This document shows positions 1-7,282 of a stretch of 15,586 nucleotides of DNA, one piece after another. The notes under the pieces were generated by a model, which did no database searches, was not told the origin of the DNA, and saw only the letters and a program-made list of their open reading frames with translations. The DNA is from Spirochaetaceae bacterium. Lineage in GTDB: Bacteria; Spirochaetota; Spirochaetia; DSM-27196; SKKC01. Positions within the stretch are counted from its first letter, which is position 1. Every line of letters starts with the position of its first letter. The position numbers were made by a program, and so were the translations under genes. The stretch covers positions 1 through 15,586 of the forward strand of contig PUOG01000189.1 of the NCBI GenBank assembly GCA_003552745.1, in the 5' to 3' direction.

Positions 1-846
1 CCGCAGTTTCAGTGGTCGAAGCGCCTGACCGAGCTGTTGTGGGATGAGAATCCGCGGGTGATGCCGCTGACCTCCGATCAGCTCGAGCACTTCGACATGG
101 TCTCCGCACACGCGGCGTTCAGCGATCTCTTCTCCGATCCCGGGCGGTTTACCTTTACGTTCGTCGGAGATGTCGATCCGGCGACGTTGCGTCCTCTGGT
201 CGAGGAGTATCTCGCAGCGATTCCCGGCGAGGGCGTGGCCGGCGAAGTCATCGACCACGGTGACCGCTACGGCAGTGGAGTACGCCGCGATACGGTGCAG
301 GTTGGCGTGGCGCCGCAGAGTCTGGTGGGAATCGTGTTCCACGGAGACTTCAACTACTCCCGCGAGGATAACTACCTGCTTCGTTCGCTCGGAGAGGTGC
401 TCCGCCGCAGGATGCAGGAGTACCTGCGCGAAGAACTCGGCGCGGTTTACACATCGTTCGCCGGCGCATCCCCGGTACAGAGGCCGTGGGAGCGCTATGC
501 GCTACAGCTGATTTTCGGTACCGATCCGGAGGAATCCGAGGAGCTTGCCGAGCTGGTTCTCGAAGAGCTTCAGCGCATCCGCGACGGGGAGCTCGACGAG
601 CAGTACGTCAGCCGGACACGTGAAGTGCAACGCAGCAACTACGAGGAAGGGATGCGCGAGAACAACTTCTGGCTGCAGAACCTCGTCTCGCTGCATAAGG
701 CGGGGCGCAGCTTTGGTGAGATTCTCGACTATCCGGAGCTCGTCGACGGCCTGACGCGTGAGCAGGTTATCGAGGCGGCCGGACGCTACATCGACGCGGA
801 GGAGTTCGTACAGGTGATTCTTATGCCGGCGGCGCAGGAGGAGTGA
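1..846 (+). CDS. M16 family zinc peptidase, C-terminal part (5' partial)
   Basis: The reading frame is open from base 1, so the gene begins outside the window; the TTG at 37 is only an internal codon. The visible 281 residues match the C-terminal half of an M16 (insulinase/PqqL/pitrilysin) peptidase. A segment reading FTFTFVGDVDPATLRPLVEEYL is the usual end of the first M16C domain. A second M16C-like domain follows, with LREELGAVY at visible residues 142-150, the motif that contributes substrate-binding residues in this family. The HxxEH zinc site would lie upstream and cannot be seen. Family members degrade peptides, usually in the periplasm or outer envelope. The gene ends TGA 29 bp from the convergent oxidoreductase gene. 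Family assignment is confident; substrate and localisation are unknown because the N terminus is missing. Confidence 0.9.
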   Translation, partial: PQFQWSKRLTELLWDENPRVMPLTSDQLEHFDMVSAHAAFSDLFSDPGRFTFTFVGDVDPATLRPLVEEYLAAIPGEGVAGEVIDHGDRYGSGVRRDTVQVGVAPQSLVGIVFHGDFNYSREDNYLLRSLGEVLRRRMQEYLREELGAVYTSFAGASPVQRPWERYALQLIFGTDPEESEELAELVLEELQRIRDGELDEQYVSRTREVQRSNYEEGMRENNFWLQNLVSLHKAGRSFGEILDYPELVDGLTREQVIEAAGRYIDAEEFVQVILMPAAQEE

Positions 847-875
847 GGTGCTCTTCCGGCGCCGGCCGGGTCGGC

Positions 876-1811
876 TTATCCGGTCTTGTCGACGATGTCC
901 ATCGTGAGCCGATGTGTGCGCAAGGCGTCCTCGTAGTCACAATAGAGCTTGCTCGAATCGTGTGACTTGACGGCTTCGATAAACGCGCGGTTCTCGGTGA
1001 CGATCGGATCGGCTTTGACCCGCTCCTCCCGGTGTTCGTGACCGAAGTCGTAGCTCACCGCCTCCTGGCGAACGTGGATGTCGACTCCGTCGCAAATGAT
1101 CTCGAGGCCGGCACTGATCGTGCGAGGGAGAACACAGGTCGCTGTAACCGTGCCGATTGCACCCGAATTGAACGCGAGCGTTGCCGTACTTGCGCCATCG
1201 ACGTCTACGTCGGAGTACTGCGTGCTCTGATACGGTACTGCCGATGCAGCCAGGACCGTCGCGTCACCTACCAAGTGACGGGCGAGGTCGATCACGTGGG
1301 TAGCCTGCTCGACCATCTGACCGCCGGACTCACTCCTGCGGTGCCACCACGCCGGCGGCGGGGTGTTCCCATGCCAGGTGGCGATCACCATTTGAGCGGG
1401 AGTTTCTCGCAGCACCTCACGGACCGCAACCAGTGTGTCGAGCGCACGCCAGTGGTACCCTACCCCGGCTATCACATCGTGATCGCGGAGCAGCGAGTGA
1501 ATTCGTTCGGGGGTCTCACGATCGGCGGCGAGCGGCTTCTCTACGAAGAACGGTACGCCGGCACTGATCAGCAATTCCTCGATGGCCCCGTGACTGCCGG
1601 GAGGCACGGTGATCCACGCCGCATCAGGCTGCTCGTTCTCCAGCATCGACTCACAGCCGGTGTACGCCGTACCACCCCAACGCTGCGCAGCGGCTTCCGC
1701 GGTGCCGCTCGATCGGGCGACGTGGGCGACTACTTCGGTACTCTCTATACTTCGCAGCGCTTGAAGATGTCTGTTCGCAAATCCACCGGCGCCGATCATC
1801 GCTATTTTCAT
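876..1811 (-). CDS. Gfo/Idh/MocA family NAD(P)-dependent oxidoreductase
   Basis: This 311-residue protein is a probable cytosolic sugar or inositol dehydrogenase. The N-terminal Rossmann fold starts MKIAMIGAGGFANRH (GxGGxxxxxH, residues 7-15). The family EKP motif lies at residues 91-93 (FFVEKPLA), with the Lys expected to act in catalysis and cofactor contact. A C-terminal domain motif GGQMVEQATHVIDLARHLVG at 163-182 provides the conserved Asp/His pair (H172, D175). Length is slightly below the family's usual 330-390 residues. A GGAG ribosome binding site sits 9 nt before the ATG. It lies 25 bp downstream of the MDR dehydrogenase on the same strand, so the two are probably cotranscribed and act on the same sugar. 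The exact substrate cannot be read from sequence. Confidence 0.9.
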   Translation of the reverse strand: MKIAMIGAGGFANRHLQALRSIESTEVVAHVARSSGTAEAAAQRWGGTAYTGCESMLENEQPDAAWITVPPGSHGAIEELLISAGVPFFVEKPLAADRETPERIHSLLRDHDVIAGVGYHWRALDTLVAVREVLRETPAQMVIATWHGNTPPPAWWHRRSESGGQMVEQATHVIDLARHLVGDATVLAASAVPYQSTQYSDVDVDGASTATLAFNSGAIGTVTATCVLPRTISAGLEIICDGVDIHVRQEAVSYDFGHEHREERVKADPIVTENRAFIEAVKSHDSSKLYCDYEDALRTHRLTMDIVDKTG

Positions 1812-1836
1812 TGTCCTATACTCCCTTTGGTCCCGA

Positions 1837-2886
1837 TCAGAACTGAACGGCGAACTTAATCGTCTTCTGCGGCTCTTCGATCATCAGTCGGTATGCATCC
1901 GGTCCTTCATCGATGGGCATAACCGGCTGGATGATCTCTCCCACATTCAGGCGCCCCTGGCGCATTAGTGAGACGATTGCGTCATATGCGCGTCGCGTAT
2001 CCCAGCGCGGGAAATCGCGCGGTGGGTGTCCCCATCCGCACCCGTGAGGAACCACCATGCTCAAACGGTTATGATGCCACTCACGACCAAGCCACAGTGA
2101 TGATGCTTCCCCTTGATAGAAGCCGGCCGCCGACACCGTACCGCCGACGCGGCAGGAGCGAATGGAGGTATCCAACGCGTCGTATCGCCCGGCGCATTCG
2201 ATGGCGACGTCGACGCCGGGGCCGCCGGTAAGATCGTGGACGACTTCGGCCGGATCGATCCGGGAGTCCGATGGATCGAGAACCGCTGTCGCGCCGAGTT
2301 GCTCGGCGAGTGCTCGACGAGGCCCGATCGGATCGACTGCGATGATCTGTTCGGCTCCCGCATTCGCGCACATGGCGACCGCTATGAGTCCGATCGCTCC
2401 GAGCCCCACCACAACTACGGCGTCTCCGAAGCGAACGTTCGCTTCGCGGATCGCGTGAATACTCACGTACGCCGGCTCGATGCACAACGCGTTCAATGGA
2501 TCGATATCGCCGAGGGTCCAAAGGCTATCGGCCGAAACGATATTCGTGGTTCGGATATCCATGAGGCCGAAAACGCGGTCTCCGACTTTCCACTGCGATA
2601 CATCGGCGGCGACTTCGGTGATTGTGCCGACCGCGGTAGTTCCGAGATTGAGCGGCTTCTCCGGCGTTGCCGGGTGCGCCGAACCATTGTCGCTTCTGAC
2701 GAACAGTCGTCGTTCCTGATCGAAGCTCACACCGGCGAAGTTCGTGCTTTCGAGCATGGCGAGCGAGGTACCGTGTTTCCCCGATGCGATTTCGGTCTTT
2801 ACGCGCACCTGTCCGTCTTCCAACTGTCTTTCATCATACTCGATTACTTCGACCCGATTCATGCCGGTCATGGCCAGTCGCTTCAT
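1837..2886 (-). CDS. MDR-family (zinc-less) dehydrogenase
   Basis: This 349-residue medium-chain dehydrogenase/reductase has an N-terminal GroES-like catalytic domain and a Rossmann domain with GLGAIG at residues 161-166. The ATG at 2886 was chosen because it has a GGAG ribosome binding site 9 nt upstream; the frame stays open further upstream but runs into the DUF429 gene. The usual catalytic zinc cysteine (normally in a CGICGSD-like stretch) is replaced by IASGKHGTS at 33-41. There is no four-cysteine structural zinc lobe: the only cysteines lie at or after the LCIEPAY segment. It therefore resembles the zinc-independent MDR branch often annotated as zinc-binding alcohol dehydrogenase by homology. 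Its partner is the Gfo/Idh gene 25 bp downstream. Fold and family are clear; substrate is unknown. Confidence 0.88.
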   Translation of the reverse strand: MKRLAMTGMNRVEVIEYDERQLEDGQVRVKTEIASGKHGTSLAMLESTNFAGVSFDQERRLFVRSDNGSAHPATPEKPLNLGTTAVGTITEVAADVSQWKVGDRVFGLMDIRTTNIVSADSLWTLGDIDPLNALCIEPAYVSIHAIREANVRFGDAVVVVGLGAIGLIAVAMCANAGAEQIIAVDPIGPRRALAEQLGATAVLDPSDSRIDPAEVVHDLTGGPGVDVAIECAGRYDALDTSIRSCRVGGTVSAAGFYQGEASSLWLGREWHHNRLSMVVPHGCGWGHPPRDFPRWDTRRAYDAIVSLMRQGRLNVGEIIQPVMPIDEGPDAYRLMIEEPQKTIKFAVQF

Positions 2887-2915
2887 TCTGTTTCTCTCCC
2901 TATTCTCGGTCGTGG

Positions 2916-2975
2916 CTATTTTATTGCACCCGCGGTAAGTCCGTGGATGAAGTATCTCTGAAAGGCGATATATCC
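2916..2975 (-). pseudogene. C-terminal relic of a MalG-type sugar ABC transporter permease
   Basis: Between the DUF429 stop and the dehydrogenase start, one minus-strand frame reads GYIAFQRYFIHGLTAGAIK followed by TAG. This closely matches the extreme C terminus of MalG-family carbohydrate ABC permeases, which typically end in a form like lQRYFvqGLTAGAvKG. Only these 19 codons are recognisable; the DUF429 gene begins to overlap the frame immediately upstream. The relic lies 29 nt before the dehydrogenase ATG, the position expected for a permease at the end of a sugar-ABC operon followed by dehydrogenase genes. I infer that a permease gene was truncated by deletion or by arrival of the DUF429 gene. 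Short length limits certainty, but the motif is distinctive and sits exactly at a stop codon. Confidence 0.7.
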
Positions 2976-2989
2976 GGAGCGCGCCTCCA

Positions 2990-3922
2990 TTACCCACATT
3001 CCTGCCCGAGTATCCACCCCTCGATATTGCGAATCTCGCCCGGCGACGGAGTGCCGGGTGGGAATCGACCTGCAAGTACTCCGGCGATCAGTAGCAGGCC
3101 GAGGGTGGTGTCGAATCGGGCCTCACCGGTCGGGCCGCTGCCGAACCCATCCTCCAGTTCGCACCGAAGCGCCGGATCCAAGGTCAAACCCACAAGCTCG
3201 GCGTAATGGAGAATCTGCGAGGCTTTGCCGGCTCGGTCGCGTTGGCAGCGCTTGCTCCAGCCGCCGCCGGGGGCGCTGAGGCCGATCAGGAGCGCAGCCT
3301 CGCGTGGATAAGTCTCGGCGACGACGATCCGGTGACGGGCAAGCAGGGTGTCGAGATCTCCGTCGAACGGCCATATGGCGACGTCGATTTCCTTATCGAC
3401 GAGCGCCGGTTGCAGGACATCGCGCCAACCGGAGATCGCCGCCCGTCCGACCTGTTGAGCGCCGAGAGTCCAGAAAAGTGCGGCCGCCGGACCGCGACCG
3501 GTGGTGGCGCGGTCGCAACGGCGAAGGAGTTGGTGGAACGTGGTGAGACCGAGCGCTTCGACGAGCTCTTGCCGTCTCGTGCCACCGGGTCGGCTCGGAT
3601 AGAAGGGACGGCCGATGGATATCTCGTCCGCCGTTTCGGCCGGGTCGAAGAAGCGGGCGAGCTCGCCCTTCCCCGCCCGAGCGAGGAGCTCGCGAAAGCT
3701 TTTCACACCGGCGCGCTCTGCATAGGCGAGCGGTACACCGAGTGGAAAGTCGAAGCCGATGAGGAGCGGTCCGTCGTCGCGAGTGGCAAGTCGCCGGAGA
3801 AGCGTGGCCGGGGCGCCGACTTCGCACGGGGTTGCGGCCTCGAGCGCTTCGTCCGGTCCGCTCGCCACCGCCATCCAACGCTTTCCGGGCCGGGCCGACC
3901 AGTCCGCGTGGGCAATAATCAT
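2990..3922 (-). CDS. DUF429 family protein (predicted RNase H-fold, function unknown)
   Basis: This 310-residue protein has the hallmarks of the DUF429 family: an N-terminal HADWSARPGKRWMAVA strand (residues 5-20), GFDFPLGVP at 56-64, WPFDG at 184-188 and AETYPREAA at 202-210. DUF429 is predicted to adopt an RNase H-like fold, with acidic residues such as D7 and D58 as candidate metal ligands, but no activity is firmly assigned to this protein. The ATG at 3922 has only a weak ribosome binding site. The TAA stop at 2990-2992 overlaps an ATG that is in frame with the permease relic (TAATG). The gene is not metabolically related to its neighbours and may be an insertion into an older sugar operon; that is inference. 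Confidence 0.82.
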   Translation of the reverse strand: MIIAHADWSARPGKRWMAVASGPDEALEAATPCEVGAPATLLRRLATRDDGPLLIGFDFPLGVPLAYAERAGVKSFRELLARAGKGELARFFDPAETADEISIGRPFYPSRPGGTRRQELVEALGLTTFHQLLRRCDRATTGRGPAAALFWTLGAQQVGRAAISGWRDVLQPALVDKEIDVAIWPFDGDLDTLLARHRIVVAETYPREAALLIGLSAPGGGWSKRCQRDRAGKASQILHYAELVGLTLDPALRCELEDGFGSGPTGEARFDTTLGLLLIAGVLAGRFPPGTPSPGEIRNIEGWILGQECG

Positions 3923-4001
3923 CGCAGCAATGCTACCCGACTTGACCGTCTGGTGCGAAGCGGGGAGTTTCCGCCTGCGGGTTCACCGCGAAAGTCTCGT
4001 G

Positions 4002-4007
4002 TATAAT
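4002..4007 (+). promoter_or_regulatory. -10 promoter element of the SDR gene
   Basis: There is a perfect TATAAT hexamer here in the 131-bp gap between the divergent DUF429 and SDR genes. The -35 is poor: TTCACC at 3982-3987 is 14 nt away and GGTTCA at 3980-3985 is 16 nt away. Transcription would begin near 4014, giving a leader of about 40 nt. The hexamer contains the ATG at 4006, so that codon cannot be the translation start of the downstream gene. Confidence 0.5.
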
Positions 4008-4053
4008 GGCAAGTGAAATCGGAGAGCTCACGGTTTTCTTCCGGAGGTGGAAC

Positions 4054-4806
4054 GTGTTTGATGTAGCAGGTAAACATGCGCTCGTGACCGGCGCGGCCAC
4101 GGGAATCGGTCAGGCAATCGCGGTGCGACTCGCGCAGGCCGGCTGCACGGTAGCCGTCACCGATAAACCGGAGGTCGAGCTCGACGAGACGGCGGATCTG
4201 TGTCGCCGGGCAGGCGGTACGGTGGTAACCGGCGCACTGGACGTCCGTGACCTGGACCAGATCGAAAGCACGATACGGGAGCTTCTCTCCGAGCTCGGCC
4301 GCATTGACATTCTCGTCAATAACGCGGGAATCAACCGCCCCACTCCGGCTCAGGATGTCGACCGCGACAATTGGGACGACCATTTCGACACGAACGTCCG
4401 CGGTGGTTTTTTCTGTGCCCGATCGCTGTTTCCGGCGATGGCCCGCAACGGCTTCGGACGCGTGATCTTCATCTCCAGCCAATCGGGCCTCGTGGGAATC
4501 CGGGGGCAGAGCGTCTACTGCGCGACCAAAGGTGCCCTCATTAACCTCGCTCGCGCCCTCGGCGTCGAATGGGCGGAGTACGGAATCACCGTCAACACGG
4601 TTGCACCGACATTTATCGAAACGAATCTGACCCGGGAACGGCTCAAAGATCCCGACTTCCGCCGACTCGTTCTCGCCAAAATCCCGAAAGGAGAATTGGC
4701 GGAGGTTGATGATGTTGCCTGCGCCGTCGTCTACCTCGCCAGTGAACAGGCGGGGATGGTCAACTGCGCAACCGTGCCGGTTGACGGTGGGTGGACCGCG
4801 TGGTAG
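4054..4806 (+). CDS. Short-chain dehydrogenase/reductase (KduD / glucose-dehydrogenase-like)
   Basis: This is a 250-residue classical SDR, likely a cytosolic NAD(P)-dependent sugar or sugar-acid dehydrogenase. The cofactor motif TGAATGIG is at residues 12-19, NNAG at 89-92, and the catalytic triad is S142, Y155 and K159 (YCATK). The C terminus VPVDGGWTAW is typical of KduD, gluconate 5-dehydrogenase and glucose 1-dehydrogenase relatives. The GTG start at 4054 is chosen because GGAGGTGG lies at 4043-4050 with ideal spacing and because FDVAGKHALVTG is the normal start of the family. The in-frame ATG at 4006 overlaps the -10 promoter element. It is convergent with the AraC gene, 94 bp apart, and divergent from DUF429, so it is probably monocistronic. 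Substrate is not determinable. Confidence 0.92.
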   Translation: MFDVAGKHALVTGAATGIGQAIAVRLAQAGCTVAVTDKPEVELDETADLCRRAGGTVVTGALDVRDLDQIESTIRELLSELGRIDILVNNAGINRPTPAQDVDRDNWDDHFDTNVRGGFFCARSLFPAMARNGFGRVIFISSQSGLVGIRGQSVYCATKGALINLARALGVEWAEYGITVNTVAPTFIETNLTRERLKDPDFRRLVLAKIPKGELAEVDDVACAVVYLASEQAGMVNCATVPVDGGWTAW

Positions 4807-4900
4807 CAGTCGGATACAACCAGGCCCACCAGCTTTCGGACGTCGGCGGCCTCCCTCGACCGGCGAGCCCGAATACACGCTCGACAGCTCGCGAAGCGCC

Positions 4901-5818
4901 TCACGGCCTCCGACGAGCGTACTGCGGTCCGGCAGATGGCCGAACCGCCGACGGCGGACATCCGAACATATCGCGAAACCGACGCGAGAAGAGCAACGGG
5001 TCTCTGTACCCGCAGGAGCGTGCGACATCTGCCACACTGAGATCGGTTTCTTTCAGCATTCGCTCCGCCGTGGTCAGACGAAAGTGGGCGAGCAGTCGCT
5101 GCGGTGTGCTACCGGATTCGCGGCGTACGACCGCCGAGAGATGCTTGCGCGTGACGCCGATGTAATCCGCCATCTCTTCTATCGTCATCGGACGTGAGAA
5201 GTTCTTGCGGATATAGTCATATGTTGCCTGCACGTATCGGTTGATACTGCTTCGCGCGAGTCCACGCTCATCCAACCCGAACGAGCGCGGCGGGGTGGCG
5301 ATCGAATCGCCTGTTACCGGTTGCCCCAGACCGTCGGCAAGTAGCTGGAGCACGGAATAGAGCGCGCCGGCGGCGGCAAGATGCCGCTCGTCTCCGCCGC
5401 GCAACTCCGCTTTGAGCCGTCCGTGCGCGGCCAGAAAGTCTCGCAATACTCGAGACGAGCGCAAGCAGGATACCGTGGAACGATGCGGGAGCGACAACCG
5501 GTGGAGTACTTCGCCGGCCGACGCCCCACCGAAACCGATCCAATGATAGGTCCACGGGAGACTCTCGTGAGCGCGATAGCGTACCGCCTGCCCGGGGCAG
5601 ACAAGAAAAACATCCATCTCACCGAGCCGGTGCTCGGCTCGAGAGTCGAAAAAGGTGCCGAAGCCCGACTCCACCACATGCACGAGGTAGTGATCGCGCA
5701 ACCCACCCCACAGGTGCCCGGGGGCACAACGTTCACTGCCGGCGTAGTAAACACTGACGCCGGTGTCGCCGGCAGGAAAAGAGTTGGGCGATGGGGAGTG
5801 ATTCCGACTTTCGTCCAT
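4901..5818 (-). CDS. AraC-family transcriptional regulator
   Basis: This 305-residue regulator has an N-terminal cupin-type AraC ligand-binding domain (about residues 35-100, including FLVCPGQAVRYRAH and PWTYHWIGFGG). It ends in a C-terminal double helix-turn-helix (about 192-293) containing MTIEEMADYIGVTRKHLS and the conserved LSVADVARSCGYRDPLLFSRRFRDMFG. The domain order is that of sugar-responsive activators such as AraC, RhaS and MelR. It is divergent from the GH4 gene with only 55 bp between the start codons, so it very likely senses an alpha-galactoside-type sugar and controls the GH4-MFS pair. The ATG at 5818 has a weak ribosome binding site. Family is certain; effector and targets are inferred from context. 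Confidence 0.93.
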   Translation of the reverse strand: MDESRNHSPSPNSFPAGDTGVSVYYAGSERCAPGHLWGGLRDHYLVHVVESGFGTFFDSRAEHRLGEMDVFLVCPGQAVRYRAHESLPWTYHWIGFGGASAGEVLHRLSLPHRSTVSCLRSSRVLRDFLAAHGRLKAELRGGDERHLAAAGALYSVLQLLADGLGQPVTGDSIATPPRSFGLDERGLARSSINRYVQATYDYIRKNFSRPMTIEEMADYIGVTRKHLSAVVRRESGSTPQRLLAHFRLTTAERMLKETDLSVADVARSCGYRDPLLFSRRFRDMFGCPPSAVRPSAGPQYARRRP

Positions 5819-5827
5819 ATTTCGCCG

Positions 5828-5862
5828 ACTTCAAGTCATACCACGACCGACACACTCGAAGT
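5828..5862. promoter_or_regulatory. Candidate AraC-type operator between regulator and GH4 gene
   Basis: The 55-bp intergenic gap holds two related 9-mers, ACTTCAAGT at 5828-5836 and ACTCGAAGT at 5854-5862. The second matches the reverse complement of the first with one mismatch, and also matches it as a direct repeat with two mismatches. Centre spacing is 26 bp. A -10-like TATGAC for the regulator (minus strand, 5835-5840) overlaps the first site, which would allow autoregulation. The arrangement suits a dimeric AraC-family protein, but no binding motif is known for this regulator. Confidence 0.4.
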
Positions 5863-5873
5863 AAAGTAGCGAG

Positions 5874-7199
5874 ATGAAGAAGTTCACGTTTATCGGGGCC
5901 GGGAGTTTCGGGTTCACGCGGAAACTCGTCAAAGACATTCTGACCTTCCCGGCGTTCAGCGACTGCCACATATGCCTCATGGATATCGACAGCGAACGCC
6001 TCGGCTACATCGAGCAAGCGGTGAACAGGATCGTCGCCGCAGGGAAGTACAAAGCGAAAGTGACCGCAACCACCGACCGGAGTGAGGCGCTCCGCGATGC
6101 CGACGGTGTAGTTATCACGATACTCGCCGGTGGCGTACAGGTTTGGCGTCACGACATCGAGATACCGAAAGAGTACGGGGTCGATATCAACGTCGGCGAC
6201 ACACGTGGCCCCGCCGGCATTTTCCGGGCGCTTCGGACCATACCGGTCATGATGGAGATCGTGCGCGATGTCGAACGCTACGCACCGAACGCGGTCGTGC
6301 TCAACTACACCAATCCGATGACGATGCTCTGCCGTGCGATGCAGTCTCGAAGCGAATTGCCGATAACCGGCCTCTGTCACAGCGTGCAGGGCACCGCGGA
6401 GATGCTCGCCGAGTGGATCGGAGCTCCGATGGATGAAATCACCTACCTCTGCGCCGGCATTAACCACCAGGCGTGGTACCTGGAGTACAAGTGGAACGGC
6501 ACCGACGCCTACCCGCTCATCCGCCGGGCAATCGAGGAGCGGAACGAAATCTACAACGCCGAGCTCGTTCGTAACGAGATGTTCCTTCACCTCGACTACT
6601 ATGTGACCGAATCCTCGGGACACAACTCCGAGTACAACGCATGGTTTCGCAAGCGTCCCGATCTCATCGAGAAGTACTGTACCCACGGAACGAACTGGAA
6701 TCCGGGCCACTACGCCTACATCCGCGACGAGTATCTGCGACGGGAAAACGACTGGACGAAGGATATTGAAGAGTGGCTTTCGAAGGATGAGATCGATCTC
6801 GAACGGGGACACGAATACGCCGCCTATATCCTGAATGCGATCGTCGGCGACAACGAGATGTTCACCTTCAATGGTAATATGTTGAACACCGGGCTTATCG
6901 ACAATCTCCCAGGCGGTTCGTGCGTCGAGGTGCCGGTACTCGCCTCGAAACGCGGGCTCGATCCGATTCACGTCGGACCGTTGCCCGAGCATCTTGCGAT
7001 CCTCAACAACATCAACGCCCGCTGCGAAGACCTGACGGTCGAGGCTTCGTTCGATGGCGACCCGAGGAAAGTCTTCCATGCCATTTGCATGGACCCGCTG
7101 ACCTCCGCGGTCCTCAGCCTCGAGGAGATTCGCAAGATGACCGACGAGATGTTCGCTTTCAACCGCGAGTATCTGCCGCAGTTCAGGCATACCTCCTGA
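5874..7199 (+). CDS. melA: Glycoside hydrolase family 4, alpha-galactosidase (MelA) type
   Basis: This 441-residue cytosolic enzyme belongs to GH4, a family that uses NAD+ and a divalent metal in an oxidation-elimination mechanism. It carries the Rossmann start FIGAGSFGF (residues 6-14), LNYTNPM at 143-149, and the diagnostic GLCHSVQGTAE with C168 and H169 as expected metal and catalytic residues. CAGINHQAW follows at 193-201. Later blocks, YYVTESSGHNSEYNAWF and GLIDNLPGGSCVEVP, also resemble E. coli MelA as I remember it. The CHSV motif is the one associated with alpha-galactosidases; alpha-galacturonidases (LplD) carry CHEV. It has no signal peptide, so the substrate must be imported, probably by the MFS protein encoded next. 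Alternatives within GH4 (alpha-galacturonidase, alpha-glucosidase) remain possible. Confidence 0.88.
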   Translation: MKKFTFIGAGSFGFTRKLVKDILTFPAFSDCHICLMDIDSERLGYIEQAVNRIVAAGKYKAKVTATTDRSEALRDADGVVITILAGGVQVWRHDIEIPKEYGVDINVGDTRGPAGIFRALRTIPVMMEIVRDVERYAPNAVVLNYTNPMTMLCRAMQSRSELPITGLCHSVQGTAEMLAEWIGAPMDEITYLCAGINHQAWYLEYKWNGTDAYPLIRRAIEERNEIYNAELVRNEMFLHLDYYVTESSGHNSEYNAWFRKRPDLIEKYCTHGTNWNPGHYAYIRDEYLRRENDWTKDIEEWLSKDEIDLERGHEYAAYILNAIVGDNEMFTFNGNMLNTGLIDNLPGGSCVEVPVLASKRGLDPIHVGPLPEHLAILNNINARCEDLTVEASFDGDPRKVFHAICMDPLTSAVLSLEEIRKMTDEMFAFNREYLPQFRHTS

Positions 7200-7282
7200 C
7201 AAGGATACCCGTTTCGGGGGCGCATTGAGCTACCTGCCGTATGCAGGCGGTCGCCGGTCGCGGTACGATCGGCGATAGCACA

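Noticed and set aside
856..865. CCGGCGCCGG palindrome between the convergent M16 and Gfo/Idh genes
   Set aside because: It is self-complementary with no loop and no T tract on either side, so it is not a convincing terminator.
1032..1859. 275-codon plus-strand frame opposite the Gfo/Idh gene
   Set aside because: Shadow of a well-supported gene; Arg-rich, motif-free translation.
3919..5037. 372-codon minus-strand frame opposite the SDR gene
   Set aside because: It overlaps the SDR catalytic core and part of the AraC gene in another frame, with no family features.
5733..7202. 489-codon minus-strand frame antisense to melA
   Set aside because: It is longer than melA itself, but it has no domain, no ribosome binding site and a low-complexity Val/Arg/Asp/His composition typical of antisense frames in GC-rich genes. 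The plus-strand frame has every GH4 motif.
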